This document shows, in pieces, positions 1 to 9,739 of a stretch of 64,000 bases of DNA; position 1 is the first letter of the stretch; each line of letters opens with the position of its first letter. This DNA is from Notospermus geniculatus (Eukaryota; Nemertea; Pilidiophora; Heteronemertea; Lineidae), in NCBI GenBank assembly GCA_002633025.1, contig NMRB01000411.1:305724-369723 (forward strand), in the 5' to 3' direction. The notes under the pieces are model-generated. The model saw only the letters and a list, made by a program, of their open reading frames with translations, did not search any database and had not been told where the DNA came from. The position numbers and the translations under genes are program-made.

Positions 1-533
1 GCCATTTTTTCCCAGAGGGTGTAAACAAACACTGAATGTACAGTGAATGTACACCACTGATGTACAGCATGTTTTAAAATCTGCAAAAACATAAAAACTT
101 GCCTTGAAAATGTCTCACATAACATAACCATCAGTAATATAACATTAATATGCACTGAGCCTTGGCTTACTTTTCGTAAAATAGTAATTCAGAAAAGAAA
201 ATTAACAGACTTTTGTTGCCAACCCAACCTTGGGTCCAGGTTTATGAATCATCTATGTTTCATACTGTGGGATAGGAGCCTGGAAACCTGGAGCTGAGGT
301 TTGTCCTAAACAGGGCATGATAAAAGTCTTTTAAAATTTTTTGTGTGAAGTATCTTCACAAATTTCGGCCTGGGTGCATTGCATCACTTATGTAGCATTG
401 CTGAGCAGGTGTTCATTTTGGAACTTTTCACAGAAGTTTTTGTGTAATTGCAGGTTTTAAAACACGCTGTGCATCAATGGTGTACATTCACTGTACATTC
501 AGTGTTTGTTTACACCCTCTGGGAAAAAATGGC
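1..533. repeat. Fold-back (long terminal inverted repeat) element at window edge
   Basis: The first 85 or so bases reappear as reverse complement at about 448-533, both ending in GCCATTTTTTCCCAGAGGG. The arms differ at only a few positions. The middle has no coding signal. This is the structure of a non-autonomous DNA transposon with long inverted repeats. The left end may continue outside the window, so no target-site duplication can be called. Confidence 0.75.
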
Positions 534-1427
534 CGACTTTCGCAACATGTCTATTGGCATCGAAAAAATCCAGGTCAAAGCTGTGCTTCTTGGGCAATTT
601 CTTCTGTACACTATGAGGGGGAGGGTTCGGTCATATGGCAATTCAACAGACAAAACTCTACTTTAAGAAAGCCAAGAAGAAATTTGTTCTCAAAATCTCA
701 TTTCATTTCAGTCAACTCAGACAGACTGAATCCAAGCAGCACTTTTCACATAGTTTGACCTCATTTGGTAATTTTATTCTAAGTTGTTTCACAAACCCTT
801 GAGTCTATATCGAGAGGACTTCACAAGAATATCCCAAATAAAAATTCACTCTCGACAACTGGGAGAGGGAATATAATAAATATGGTGTTCCCCTGATAGA
901 TTTATATGCCAAGAACTTGTGTTTCTTCAGGAAAAGCAAGATCTTTCCTCTGACCATCCTGAGAATCTCAGGTCATTTACGGTCGTACCCTCCCTCAACG
1001 TACATGTAGTTGCGAAAGGAGCGAGCACGAAGCCCTGGGATTCCCAGGATGTCCTCTGACGTATCTCACATGTGGCAATAACACTTATGACTGGGGCAGC
1101 TAATATCCTGCTCTGTTATACTTACTATTTCAATTTGAATATCTTGAATTTGAAACCTCAAAATGATTGTCCAGATGAGACCCAGGATAAGGCGTGGGTT
1201 GCCATCTACAATATCTTCAGCACCAATACTTTCAATATGCACCTAGAAAAGAAGGAACTGACATTCAGCAATTATGCCACAGAATTATATATTTCCCACC
1301 AGAATATCGTTCATGCACACTACATCAACCCAATCCCTGATCGTATGCAGCCACTTGGTGTACTAGGCAATATTTTCGAACTGAGAGGAGTATTCACCCC
1401 CCCCCCCCGCAGTGACTTCTCACCTAC
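534..1427. other. Presumed intron 2 of the spectrin gene; nothing further recognised
   Basis: This stretch lies 3' (on the minus strand) of the CH-domain exon and should be intron. I looked for the next CH1 exon, which in this family carries an IVDGN-type motif, and did not find it. It must lie beyond base 1. A plus-strand open frame at 1072-1845 runs antisense through the CH exon and resembles nothing I know. Confidence 0.4.
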
Positions 1428-1595
1428 CTTAGAGGCAACAAACTTCAAAGATTTGTTGACATTCTCCATTTTCTGCACCCGCAAACGGCCAGCATTGGGT
1501 TTGGGTTGTTTTTCCCCAGATATGATTTCCAGCAGTTTCAGTAACATTTTCCCATCTGCAAGGTCTTTGAAAAGATCGTCGACCTTCAAATTGAC
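1428..1595 (-). CDS. SPTBN5: Beta-heavy spectrin (karst/SPTBN5-like), coding exon 2: core of CH1 domain
   Basis: This exon has 168 nt (56 codons, phase 0 at both ends). It is bounded by acceptor TTTCTTGCAG at the high-coordinate side and donor GTAGGT at 1427. The peptide contains VDDLFKDLADGKMLLKLLE, then IISGEKQPKPNAGRLRVQ and MENVNKSLKF. That is the standard order of a type-1 calponin-homology domain: the DLxDGxxLLxLLE helix, then SGEKxPKPxxGRxRV, then ENVNKxLxF. Within CH proteins the wording is closest to beta-heavy spectrin. Alpha-actinin and plectin differ at the SGE/KPxxGR positions. The domain binds F-actin together with CH2. It joins in frame to the exon at 3918-4043. The continuation of CH1, all of CH2 and the spectrin repeats lie off the left edge. 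Confidence 0.82.
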
Positions 1596-2683
1596 CTGCA
1601 AGAAAGAATCACCGTTATTGGTACAGGTTATCATGGGCACACAACATCTCCAGCAAGATGACTTTTTTCAAGTGGATGGGTTCATTTCTATGAACAGACC
1701 CATTCCTCTTGAAGTTATTTTGCATACGAAAAGCATCCAACATGGCCCAGACCACTTAATTGACATAATCTCAGCTACAAATCAATGTTTCTGCTGCCAA
1801 TTTCAACACCACAGATATGATTTTAATACAACAGTAACACTATAACTAACTGACAGAAGATGCTGGTACCTCCGAACGTTAGATGCCCAAGAAAGGTTTG
1901 GGACATTTTCAATTGCATAGGTGCATCCAAATTCATCCCAAGTTGGTGACTAAATCCACAGATACCAGAAAAGGACTGACATATTTTTGGTACACTTGTC
2001 AGCATAATGGGGAATATGTACACTAAAACAATCTGGGTGCACATTTATACCATTATATTTTATTGATTATTGAAGAATGTCTGACATGGGGAGAGTGGTA
2101 AGTAGCAGCTATGCACAACCAAAAAACAATTTGGTAGATTAACAAAATAGCAGGTTCTATGACCTGAGACACACCTAACTCAGGTGCAGGGTAAGCATGG
2201 CGTAGTATAAGGATGAATATTTTACAGTCAATTGATCTCAGTACATTGCTGATGTCAAAGTAATAGAGATGGCGTTCTAAACAAAGGACATTATGATTTA
2301 TTCAACAATGTTACAGTTGCACAGCATAATCAAATATGAAATATTTAAACCCATTAGGACCACTTCAGCATACTGTACACACATGCATGACATGTAGAGG
2401 TACCTACATGTATGCATACTGCGCTTTTCTCAATCCACTGCGAACAATGTCCCATCCATCTCCAAGCAATACTCTCTGCAGCAACAGGGTTTTCACCTGC
2501 TAAATGATGGGTCTAACTATGCTCCCTTGAAAAAAGGTGTGACCAAACATACAAACTGTCTGTGCCATGACAGAGAAACATGATGAGGTGGACCATTTAA
2601 AACATTTTTCGTCAAGTAAAACTTTCAACTTTTCCTGCAACGAAATTTACCAAATGTCAAACCCCACATCAGCTGTGACTTTT

Positions 2684-3263
2684 GCTGCGCTTCCATTACA
2701 GCTTTTATATCCGGTCTTTATTAGTACCGGTGTCTATCCGCATATAAATAAGACCGGATATTTCATGGCTTGCGCTTACTGGATTTGAGGTTATTATGAG
2801 TTCGGCTACAGATGGCGATACGTGGAGTGAAACGCGTATATTGTTCTGGTACTCTTGAGGTTACGCAATGTCCCAAGCGATCTTGTAGCCGAACATAACA
2901 CTACAAATAGACCTGGACTTATTGCCATTCCACTAGAGAAAACACCGGTGTTGATCCACATCTACCGTAATTTTCGGGCTATAAGGCGCGGCTTTTTTTC
3001 ATGAAGAAGGGTCTAAAATTGGGGGTGCGTCTTATATATGAATTTCGTCAAGGGTTTAGGGTGAAATTAGGGGGTGCGCCTTATAGTCAGGTGCGCCCTA
3101 TAGTCGCGAAAATACGGTAATTTGATTCGGAGTATACTTGGCTATGCTATCCGAGCTTAATAGATCGGCAAATTGAGAACCGGACTTATTAACGCGGACA
3201 TCTTGTAATGGAAGCAGAATAAGCCCGGACAAATACTTGCTTTTTCTGTAATGGAAGCACAGC
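2684..3263. mobile_element. Inverted-repeat MITE, family A, copy 1 (interrupted)
   Basis: The left end reads GCTGCGCTTCCATTACAG and the right end CTGTAATGGAAGCACAGC, an imperfect inverted pair. Inside are words such as CCGGTCTTATT, TTCGGCTACA and ATTGCCATTCCACTA that recur in the element at 52573-52926, so both belong to one family. The right half is interrupted by a second palindromic element at 2963-3119. No transposase frame is present, so it is non-autonomous. Confidence 0.75.
2963..3119. mobile_element. Nested palindromic MITE with TACCGTA ends
   Basis: The left end begins TACCGTAATTTTCGGGCTAT and the right end is the inverted form (GCGAAAATACGGTA). The sub-terminal ATAAGGCGC / GCGCCTTATAG words are inverted too, and the interior carries GGGGGTGCGYCTTATA twice. 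The terminal TA may be the target duplication. It sits inside family A copy 1, so it inserted later. Confidence 0.7.
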
Positions 3264-3917
3264 TTAACATCATACTGTACCAATATGGGATTGTAACAAA
3301 TACATGAAAGTTCATTATGTACATGTAGTACCCTGTACTCTTCATGTAGCCTAACCCTCTACCCACAGATTTTTTGTAATGCTTTTTTCATTCACAGTCA
3401 TAAATCATGATTATACTAATATTGTAGCTCATGATATGTCCACATCAAATCACTTCCACAAGAGATTAATTCGCTTTTGGTAAATTGCAACATACAAACA
3501 ACATTAAGGCAAGATTGGGATTCTGTGAAGGGAATCAATAAAGATAGCGTAGCATGCACAACGTTCCCAAGAGGCGCTTGCCGCAATGGAATGCTTTTTT
3601 CACAGTTGTATGATGAAGCGACGTTAGTTGCTAGTGACTCACGAGATCCGGGAGGATGGCCATCATCCTTCAAAAATAGCTGTAGTCTCATTGATTTTTT
3701 TAAGGAGAGTGCCATAGCCTACTTGGCGACGAACATGATAGCCATCCTTCAATTTAATAGAAGAGCAATTGACTTTGGGATTGGTTACAGGATTAGCTGG
3801 CCGAGTAGTGAATCTCTTATCTCATCTACATGTAGTAATTTTTGTATTCCACCAAATAAGAACATGCTCGCTGGAATCAAGTGCATGCCACTTATGGGCC
3901 CTCTGTCAAATACTAAC

Positions 3918-4043
3918 CTTGTCCAGAAATGAGTTCATCCATTTTGTGAAAGTCTTCTTCTGGATACGGACACGCTCCTCTTGAAGGACCTTGATGCGGC
4001 CCTTCTCAAATTCTGCAAGGCCGTCTCCCTGCCACATCTTTCA
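3918..4043 (-). CDS. SPTBN5: Beta-heavy spectrin (karst/SPTBN5-like), coding exon 1 with start codon
   Basis: The exon runs from acceptor CTTTGCAG to donor GTTAGT. In the frame that continues into 1428-1595 its first codon is TGA. The ATG at 4037-4035 follows two codons later, so translation must start there. The peptide begins [16 protein letters not shown], then [20 protein letters not shown] and FLDK. [18 protein letters not shown] is the opening helix of the spectrin CH1 domain, and the short leader matches the short N-terminus of fly karst rather than the longer leaders of conventional beta spectrins. The product is a very large apical membrane-skeleton protein that pairs with alpha spectrin and binds actin. 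The strong acceptor six bases before the ATG implies a separate 5' UTR exon at higher coordinates, which I could not locate. Confidence is high for spectrin and moderate for the beta-heavy subtype. Confidence 0.82.
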
Positions 4044-5035
4044 CTGCAAAGAGAAATGCAATGGCAATGTCAAAATTCAATGGAATGAAGAGTCCACACA
4101 TCAGTTACACTGAAATCCTTCAGGTCATCAAACATTTTGAGCTTGAAACTCTCCAACAGCTGAAGGAGACAGAAGTGAAACATGCATGGTCAGACATCAA
4201 CAATGTCACCATCAACGGAGAAGGCAACTCCATATCGAGCAAGGATTTATCATGGTGAATCATTTTCAATCCCCAAGGTCGTCAAAATTACTAAAATGCG
4301 TCCTATGAGCATATTTACACTACGTGAATTTTCATAGAGCACCACAATGACAAATGGGGCTGAATAAGTACAAAAGTTATAGAGCAAATATTAGTTCAGA
4401 TGATTATGCCGCATGATTGATACATATACACATTTTAAAGTAGAATCATTCAGGCATGCGGTTGACCTCAGAACTTGTGAAATATTATGATGGTATTTGA
4501 TAACTGAATGAAGTATGACCGATCAATACATTTTTTACATTGTTCAAGTTACACTAACAAAGAATGTATGTACAGTAGTGTATAGTAGAAATACTTCATT
4601 TTCCACTCATGAACAAACAGAACTTTTTCCCTCCCTACTTCTATACATTCATTCAACACAGCCACAGCATGATAATAACTTTATGATGCACCCTGTAAAG
4701 CTTTTAGAGTTACTAACAAGCCGAAATGTCCCAATCATGCATAAAGTGAGTAATTTCAATGGAGAAGCACTGATTAAATACAAGTGACAGACCATTATAT
4801 GATGGGACAGTTCCTGAATGGAATGTCATTGATTTAATTATCCAGGGTATATCAACACTAATTACCTCCTTGACATAGTTAATGGTTCCTGAAATACTTG
4901 AATATAGCTTTGAATCCTTTCATAATTTTTTCTTAAGTTTCACGGGCTGAAAGTGACACACCCCCGTCGACCAACAAGTTTTAAAAGAATGACAGTAGAC
5001 ATGATGGTGCAAGTACATGTAGATGTATACAGTCA

Positions 5036-5177
5036 GGGTTTCTGCCAGAAATATTTTTGAGGGTATGCAGTTCTTCAAAATCAGCAAAAAAACCCATGAA
5101 ATTAAAGAAAATGGCCCTTTTCTGTTCCTTTGAGGGTACTCACAGCGTACCCTGCGTACCCTCTGGCGGAAACACTG
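5036..5177. mobile_element. CAG/CTG-ended MITE with 5-bp target duplication (family B, short copy)
   Basis: The element begins CAGGGTTTCTGCCAGA and ends TCTGGCGGAAACACTG, near-perfect inverted repeats of 16 bp. It is flanked on both sides by ACAGT (5031-5035 and 5178-5182), a perfect 5-bp target-site duplication. Internal GAGGGTAYGCA / GCGTACCCT words are inverted too. The ends match the larger element at 10113-11496. CAG-type ends resemble hAT-like elements, but 5-bp duplications are atypical for most hATs (usually 8 bp), so I leave the superfamily open. Confidence 0.8.
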
Positions 5178-6302
5178 ACAGTGTGTATCATAGATTAGAA
5201 GGAAACCTGAAAGCTGTCGCATTCAGCAACTTGGCTGTGCAGGTGTTCGTCAGCTCCATATTTATGTTGACTGCGTTATATTGGGTGGTGCTCTTGATCA
5301 ATCTTGCAATCCCCGCTCATCTCTACCAGCAGTTCATGTGGTAGAGTGTAGGGGATCTCTCTTAAAATAGGTTCCTTCATAAGGATGCTGCCCAGAATAA
5401 TTATGAGCAGACACGGCAGAGGTCGTAATGCAAATATGTATCTGGGCACAGACACCAAGTCTATTCCCAGCAATACATGTACAACACATCAATTCAAAGC
5501 AGCTATCATTTTGCATCATTTCGAATAAACTGCTTAACTGCCAGGCATACCAAACATACCAAAACCCAATGAATTCTGAAACGAACATACCTTAAGGCTA
5601 TTCCAGACAGAATTTGTTATTTTACAACAAACGTTCATAATATAAGGACACCATGAGGATGGCACTCCATTCAAAGATGACACAATACAGTGACAATAGC
5701 AATGGCCCACCCTGACCCCATCCTGAGGTAAACCTGGAAGCAAATAGGTCATTTCTGCTCCCAACAATAAAATTTTCTGAGATATTTCATGGAAGTGAAT
5801 TCCATGTTCCCATGAAACCATGGTTATTGTGAGGTGGTGATTTTTAAGGAATGTTTTGAATTTGACACAGCACTGACCCAGAAATCAGAATTCATTTTGA
5901 GTTATTCTTTGTGCAATGTGTAATGTAGAGCAACGTGTCTTCAGTCAATATGTTGATGTTCAAATATTCAAAATTGGTGGAAGTCATTTTTGCTTGCTAC
6001 ATGTAGGCAACCAGGCAAGCATTGCTGCCCTCTCCTACACGTGCACCCCATATTGTGTGGCCCTTATATTTAGCAAAAGCACAGAGAGGAGAGGAGCATG
6101 TTATGCAATACCTAGTTGACTACATACAACATAACAGTGCTTTAGGAAACCTTTTCAAAAGCAATTCGTGCCAATGTATCCATCATTTGACAGAAGTTTC
6201 ACTCACATTATTCAAGTAGATCAATGTTTGTATAAAGGAAAACCTACCATGTCTACTTCTAAAGTGGAAGAAGCAAACACAACAACATACAATGGACCTT
6301 GG

Positions 6303-6653
6303 GAGCGGCGTGGTGTAGTGGTTAGCGAGACGGACTTCTGATCAGAAGGTCCCGGGATCGATTCCCAGTCCTGACCAAGAAAAAAAACGCTCGCTTGTGA
6401 CCTTGAGCAAGTCACTTTGCCTCACTTGCTTCACCCCACCCAGGTGTAAAAGGGGTACCTGGCTGGTAGTGATGGTCTATGTGAATGTTAGTCCATGAGC
6501 GCTAAAATCAGCTGCCGGGACTGTAATACTCCCCGGGGAGTGGAGAAAGTTAATTGGAATGAACAGACCTATAGCTGGGGGTAATAATGTAAAGCGCATT
6601 GAGCAGGTCAACTGGAAATGCGCTATATAAGAGCTAACATTATTATTATTATT
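6303..6653 (+). mobile_element. tRNA-derived SINE with (ATT)n tail
   Basis: The head is tRNA-like: an A-box-like TGGTGTAGTGGTTAGC about 10 bases in and a B-box-like GGGATCGATTCCC about 35 bases later. A unique body follows, and then a 3' end GCGCTATATAAGAGCTAACA and ATT repeats, a tail style shared with L2/CR1-type LINEs. The element is flanked by ACCTTGG at 6296-6302 and 6654-6660, a 7-bp target-site duplication. It is complete and probably a fairly recent insertion. It was presumably moved by a LINE partner with the same 3' tail, which is not in this window. Confidence 0.88.
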
Positions 6654-8798
6654 ACCTTGGAATTATCATAAAATTCTGATGAGACTAATGAGGATTAGGC
6701 GACAGACAGAACATCAGACACTGATGTTCAACATCATCATCATCAATTACACGACAACAATGTTATAGCATGTGGTCAGGCAAATTTATCAAACCATCTA
6801 GCACAGTGAACCAAGAATAGCAACGGTCTGATTTTGAACAGAGAAGAATCAAATATACAGTGTGGTCCATGGACCACAGCATTGCGACCTACCGAAATTA
6901 AAAGTCCCTCATTCGATGAATCTATCCACACACAATCCAGACACTGCACGCAGAGCAAAACATAAACAATACTGCCTGACAGATCAGAACAGAACCACGC
7001 CAAATGACCTTGAACTCTGGCAAACTCTCAGACACAAAGAGCGGCTTTGACTAATCAATCGCCAAGCGCCTTAGTGTAGTGCAGTGTAGCTGACTGTCAC
7101 ACCTTTCAAGCCTTACAATGCAGGTGAACCACACTGAATAGCGGGATATTATTTCACAGAGGCGCCTATTATTACAGGGTTGGCCAGATTTGATTTTTTT
7201 CCATTGATAAATGGATAACAGCATTCCTTACTTTTCCAATATGATCGTTAAGTGTAATCAAAGATCAGAAAATGCAGGCAAAATTATCAGCTATCGCAGT
7301 ACATGAAAAGGGCCAAGTGCAAAAACCTTTCATCCTCTGGGATCAAAGCTCTGAGGTGCATTGTATGAAACCATCTGAAAACTGCTCTTTGACGCTTTCT
7401 TCAAATAACATACTTTGCAAGATTATCTCCTGGCCAATAAATTCCAAGAAGCTGATTTATGGAACTTCCAGATTTCCTGACGTCACCAACTGGCACAGAG
7501 TGCACAAAAAAGCCTTGTGGAAACCGCCAATTTGTAGCTCAGTGGAAACAGCTACGGTAATCCCTTTGTCTATGAGTTGGTTCAGAGACTTGAGTACATG
7601 TAGCTGAAACATTCCACCCATCCACACAACTTAGCTATACATTTTAGTCCTCAACTCTGACTGAATCTGTTAATTGCATACCAACAATCTGGTAGAGTGG
7701 TCCTCCAAATTTCAACATTACAGCCCACTGCTACCACAAAACAAATGAGGCAGTGCTCAAAAATACCTTCCTCCTACTGAATAATCATTGACATCGATCA
7801 GACAGTATTGTACATATTTGCATTCAACCACACAGTTTATCAATATGTATTTACAAGTATGAGTAAAGAAGTCAGAATGACTATTTTGTCAGCCGTATAT
7901 TCCCATTGTAAATATTTGTTCCCGTTTTAGTTTTATCAAACAAGGATCCATACATCAATATCTAACAACGATGCTCACTCCAAAGAGATTCATCAGCATG
8001 CAGTTTCGTTCACATCATCACAAGCATATTTTGAAATACCTCAGAATTTTCAACTGTGCACTTTCAGACTACATCAGAGCATGACTCAGATCTTCAGAGT
8101 CGGCGACATCACCAGCACTGCAGCAAGGCAGACATCACTCACAGAGGATGTCTGGTTGTGGGAATAGAGCTCGGTAATTATCTGAAAGTAACATTTAGTT
8201 CCTTTTGTGCCTCGTTGACATCACCCTCAATACATGTACATTGCACACGCGAAACTCAACTCAATTTGTACAATGATTCCAATGAAGCAGGGTCGAAGCA
8301 ACCACTTTCTAATTAGCTATAATGCCATCAACCATCCCACAACTGTTGAACAGATAATTGCTGCCCTAGGAAGAAAATACATGTGCCTGAAGTAGCTGGT
8401 TAATAATAGCAAGACTGAGGCAACAGTCTCTCATCATTCTGCCTTTTGGTGCAGTAGCCAATGGCTATAAAATTATCTATATCAACATCTCCGCTACAGT
8501 TTCAAAGTGAAGTACTATGAATGATAATATATAGTGGCGTATCGGCGAGAGTTGGGTGACACTATGCAGATGATGAGGAAGTGAAACCCCTGTGCACAGA
8601 CAGCAACATATAAACACACAAATTGCTCCATAATAAAATGCTAAGTTGATTTCATTGATTCCTCATTATCAGCGATGGCCACATTGGAGATAAGAATGGG
8701 ACTTAATAAGTTGGGTCATAAGTCAACCTGCAATCTATTCCAACTGTTCACACGAGACATTCATGGTGTTGAGTGACAGAGTTTTCTATTGAACAGCT

Positions 8799-8889
8799 AG
8801 TGCTTCTGCCAGGATTCCAAAAGGGCAGGGAATTTTTCGCCACCTCTGAAAAAGGGCATGGTACTAGATTTGCAAGGGAAGGGCATAGT
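8799..8889 (+). repeat. Direct repeat, copy 1 (5' end of AGTGCTTC element)
   Basis: This 91-bp stretch, from AGTGCTTCTGCCAGG to GGGCATAGT, is repeated essentially without change at 9053-9143. It is probably a truncated copy of the element that begins at 9053. Confidence 0.8.
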
Positions 8890-9052
8890 ATGTTGTAAAT
8901 GGTCTTTGCGATCATCCCACTCGAAAGTGAGCTTATCACAGACTGAAAGAGAAAGGAAATCATGCTATGGATATACGAATACATGTGACTTGAAACTACA
9001 GGCTCTTGCAAGAACACAAAATGGGAAGTCTAGAACATGACGTAACAGAGAT

Positions 9053-9547
9053 AGTGCTTCTGCCAGGATTCCAAAAGGGCAGGGAATTTTTCGCCACCTC
9101 TGAAAAAGGGCATGGTACTAGATTTGCAAGGGAAGGGCATAGTTTTGTCGGTGAAAAGGCAACAAGACTTGTTGCCAGTCGAGTCCTACCACACAACAAG
9201 CCACGGGAATGAAAAAGCCGCTGCCACTCGCCAACTCGTTTTTGCATGTTTTATGTCATTTTTTGATAAATAATCTGTCATTGTCTTCCACACTTCGGGT
9301 CTTTCTGTCACTGTTCGAAAAAGCTCTGCATTGAGAATGGATTTATTACGTGAGTACAGCATGGCGGGTTTTCGATGGGACAGGGCCAGTTGATACTAGG
9401 GCATGGCGTAAAAACATATTGATCTGGAGAGGCAGGGCACTTTCTGAAAAGGGGCATGGTGCTAATTTTGGCCTTGAAAAGGGCAAATGGCGCTTGGAAA
9501 AAGGGGCATGGGGGAGCGCCATTCCATTTTGCTCTAGCTGAAGCACT
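9053..9547. mobile_element. AGTGCTTC...GAAGCACT element (about 495 bp)
   Basis: The left end AGTGCTTCTGCCAGG and the right end CTAGCTGAAGCACT form an 8-bp terminal inverted repeat. The interior is rich in GGGCATGG / GGGCA words. The last 40 bases (TGGGGGAGCGCCATTCC onward) recur at 16481-16520 as a solitary 3' end, and the first 91 bases recur at 8799-8889. This supports a mobile family with fragments scattered over the locus. No transposase frame is present. Confidence 0.6.
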
Positions 9548-9622
9548 AGGAGAGAGTGGAAATATTTAGCTTTACCCATGCCCATACAGAACACAAGAAA
9601 GAAATCGATAAACACACTTTAC

Positions 9623-9739
9623 CTTTTCCCCAACATCCTTCTTCCCAACATCTGCCTTCTTATTCAGGGAGAGCTTCTCAGGTGGAGGGATGATGATTTC
9701 TCGTTTTACCTCCGGCTGTTTACTGGCACCACCATTATC
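9623..9739 (-). CDS. RBM26: RBM26/27-like, exon after the RRM (last one recognised)
   Basis: The exon has 117 nt (39 codons, phase 0) between acceptor CCTGTTTACAG and donor GTAAAG. It encodes a lysine/proline-rich segment beginning DNGGASKQPEVKREIIIPPP and ending KKADVGKKDVGEK. It joins in frame to the RRM exon at 9835-10005. No domain is evident. In vertebrate RBM26/27 the RRM is also followed by a long low-complexity linker. If splicing failed here the frame would stop 17 codons into the intron. The downstream exons are not recognised. Confidence 0.7.

Larger units (their letters stand above)
1596..3917 (-). other. Intron 1 of the beta-heavy spectrin gene
   Basis: This 2.3-kb phase-0 intron has GT at 3917-3916 and AG at 1597-1596 on the minus strand. 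It holds the inverted-repeat transposon at 2684-3263 with another element nested in it. I see no exon or RNA gene in the rest. Confidence 0.6.
4044..9622. other. Region between spectrin start and RBM26/27 exons; mostly repeats
   Basis: I found no confident coding exon in 5.6 kb. It should hold the 5' UTR and promoter of the spectrin gene and the 3' part of the RBM26/27 gene, yet no second RRM or known C-terminal motif is visible. It contains the MITE at 5036-5177, the SINE at 6303-6653 and the repeats around 8799-9547. A plus-strand hydrophobic stretch at about 5208-5344 (ending QQFMW then stop) is open but unrecognised. Confidence 0.4.

Noticed and set aside
1072-1845. 257-codon plus-strand open frame
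   Set aside because: It is antisense to the confidently identified CH-domain exon, has no recognisable domain and crosses a splice site and a poly-C tract.
5208-5344. Hydrophobic plus-strand peptide ending QQFMW
   Set aside because: Open and hydrophobic, but without splice context or family resemblance, and it starts inside a MITE; not enough to call a gene.
6303-6380. tRNA-like sequence
   Set aside because: The A and B box words are those of a SINE head: a unique body, an ATT tail and a 7-bp target duplication show it is a retroposon, not a tRNA gene.
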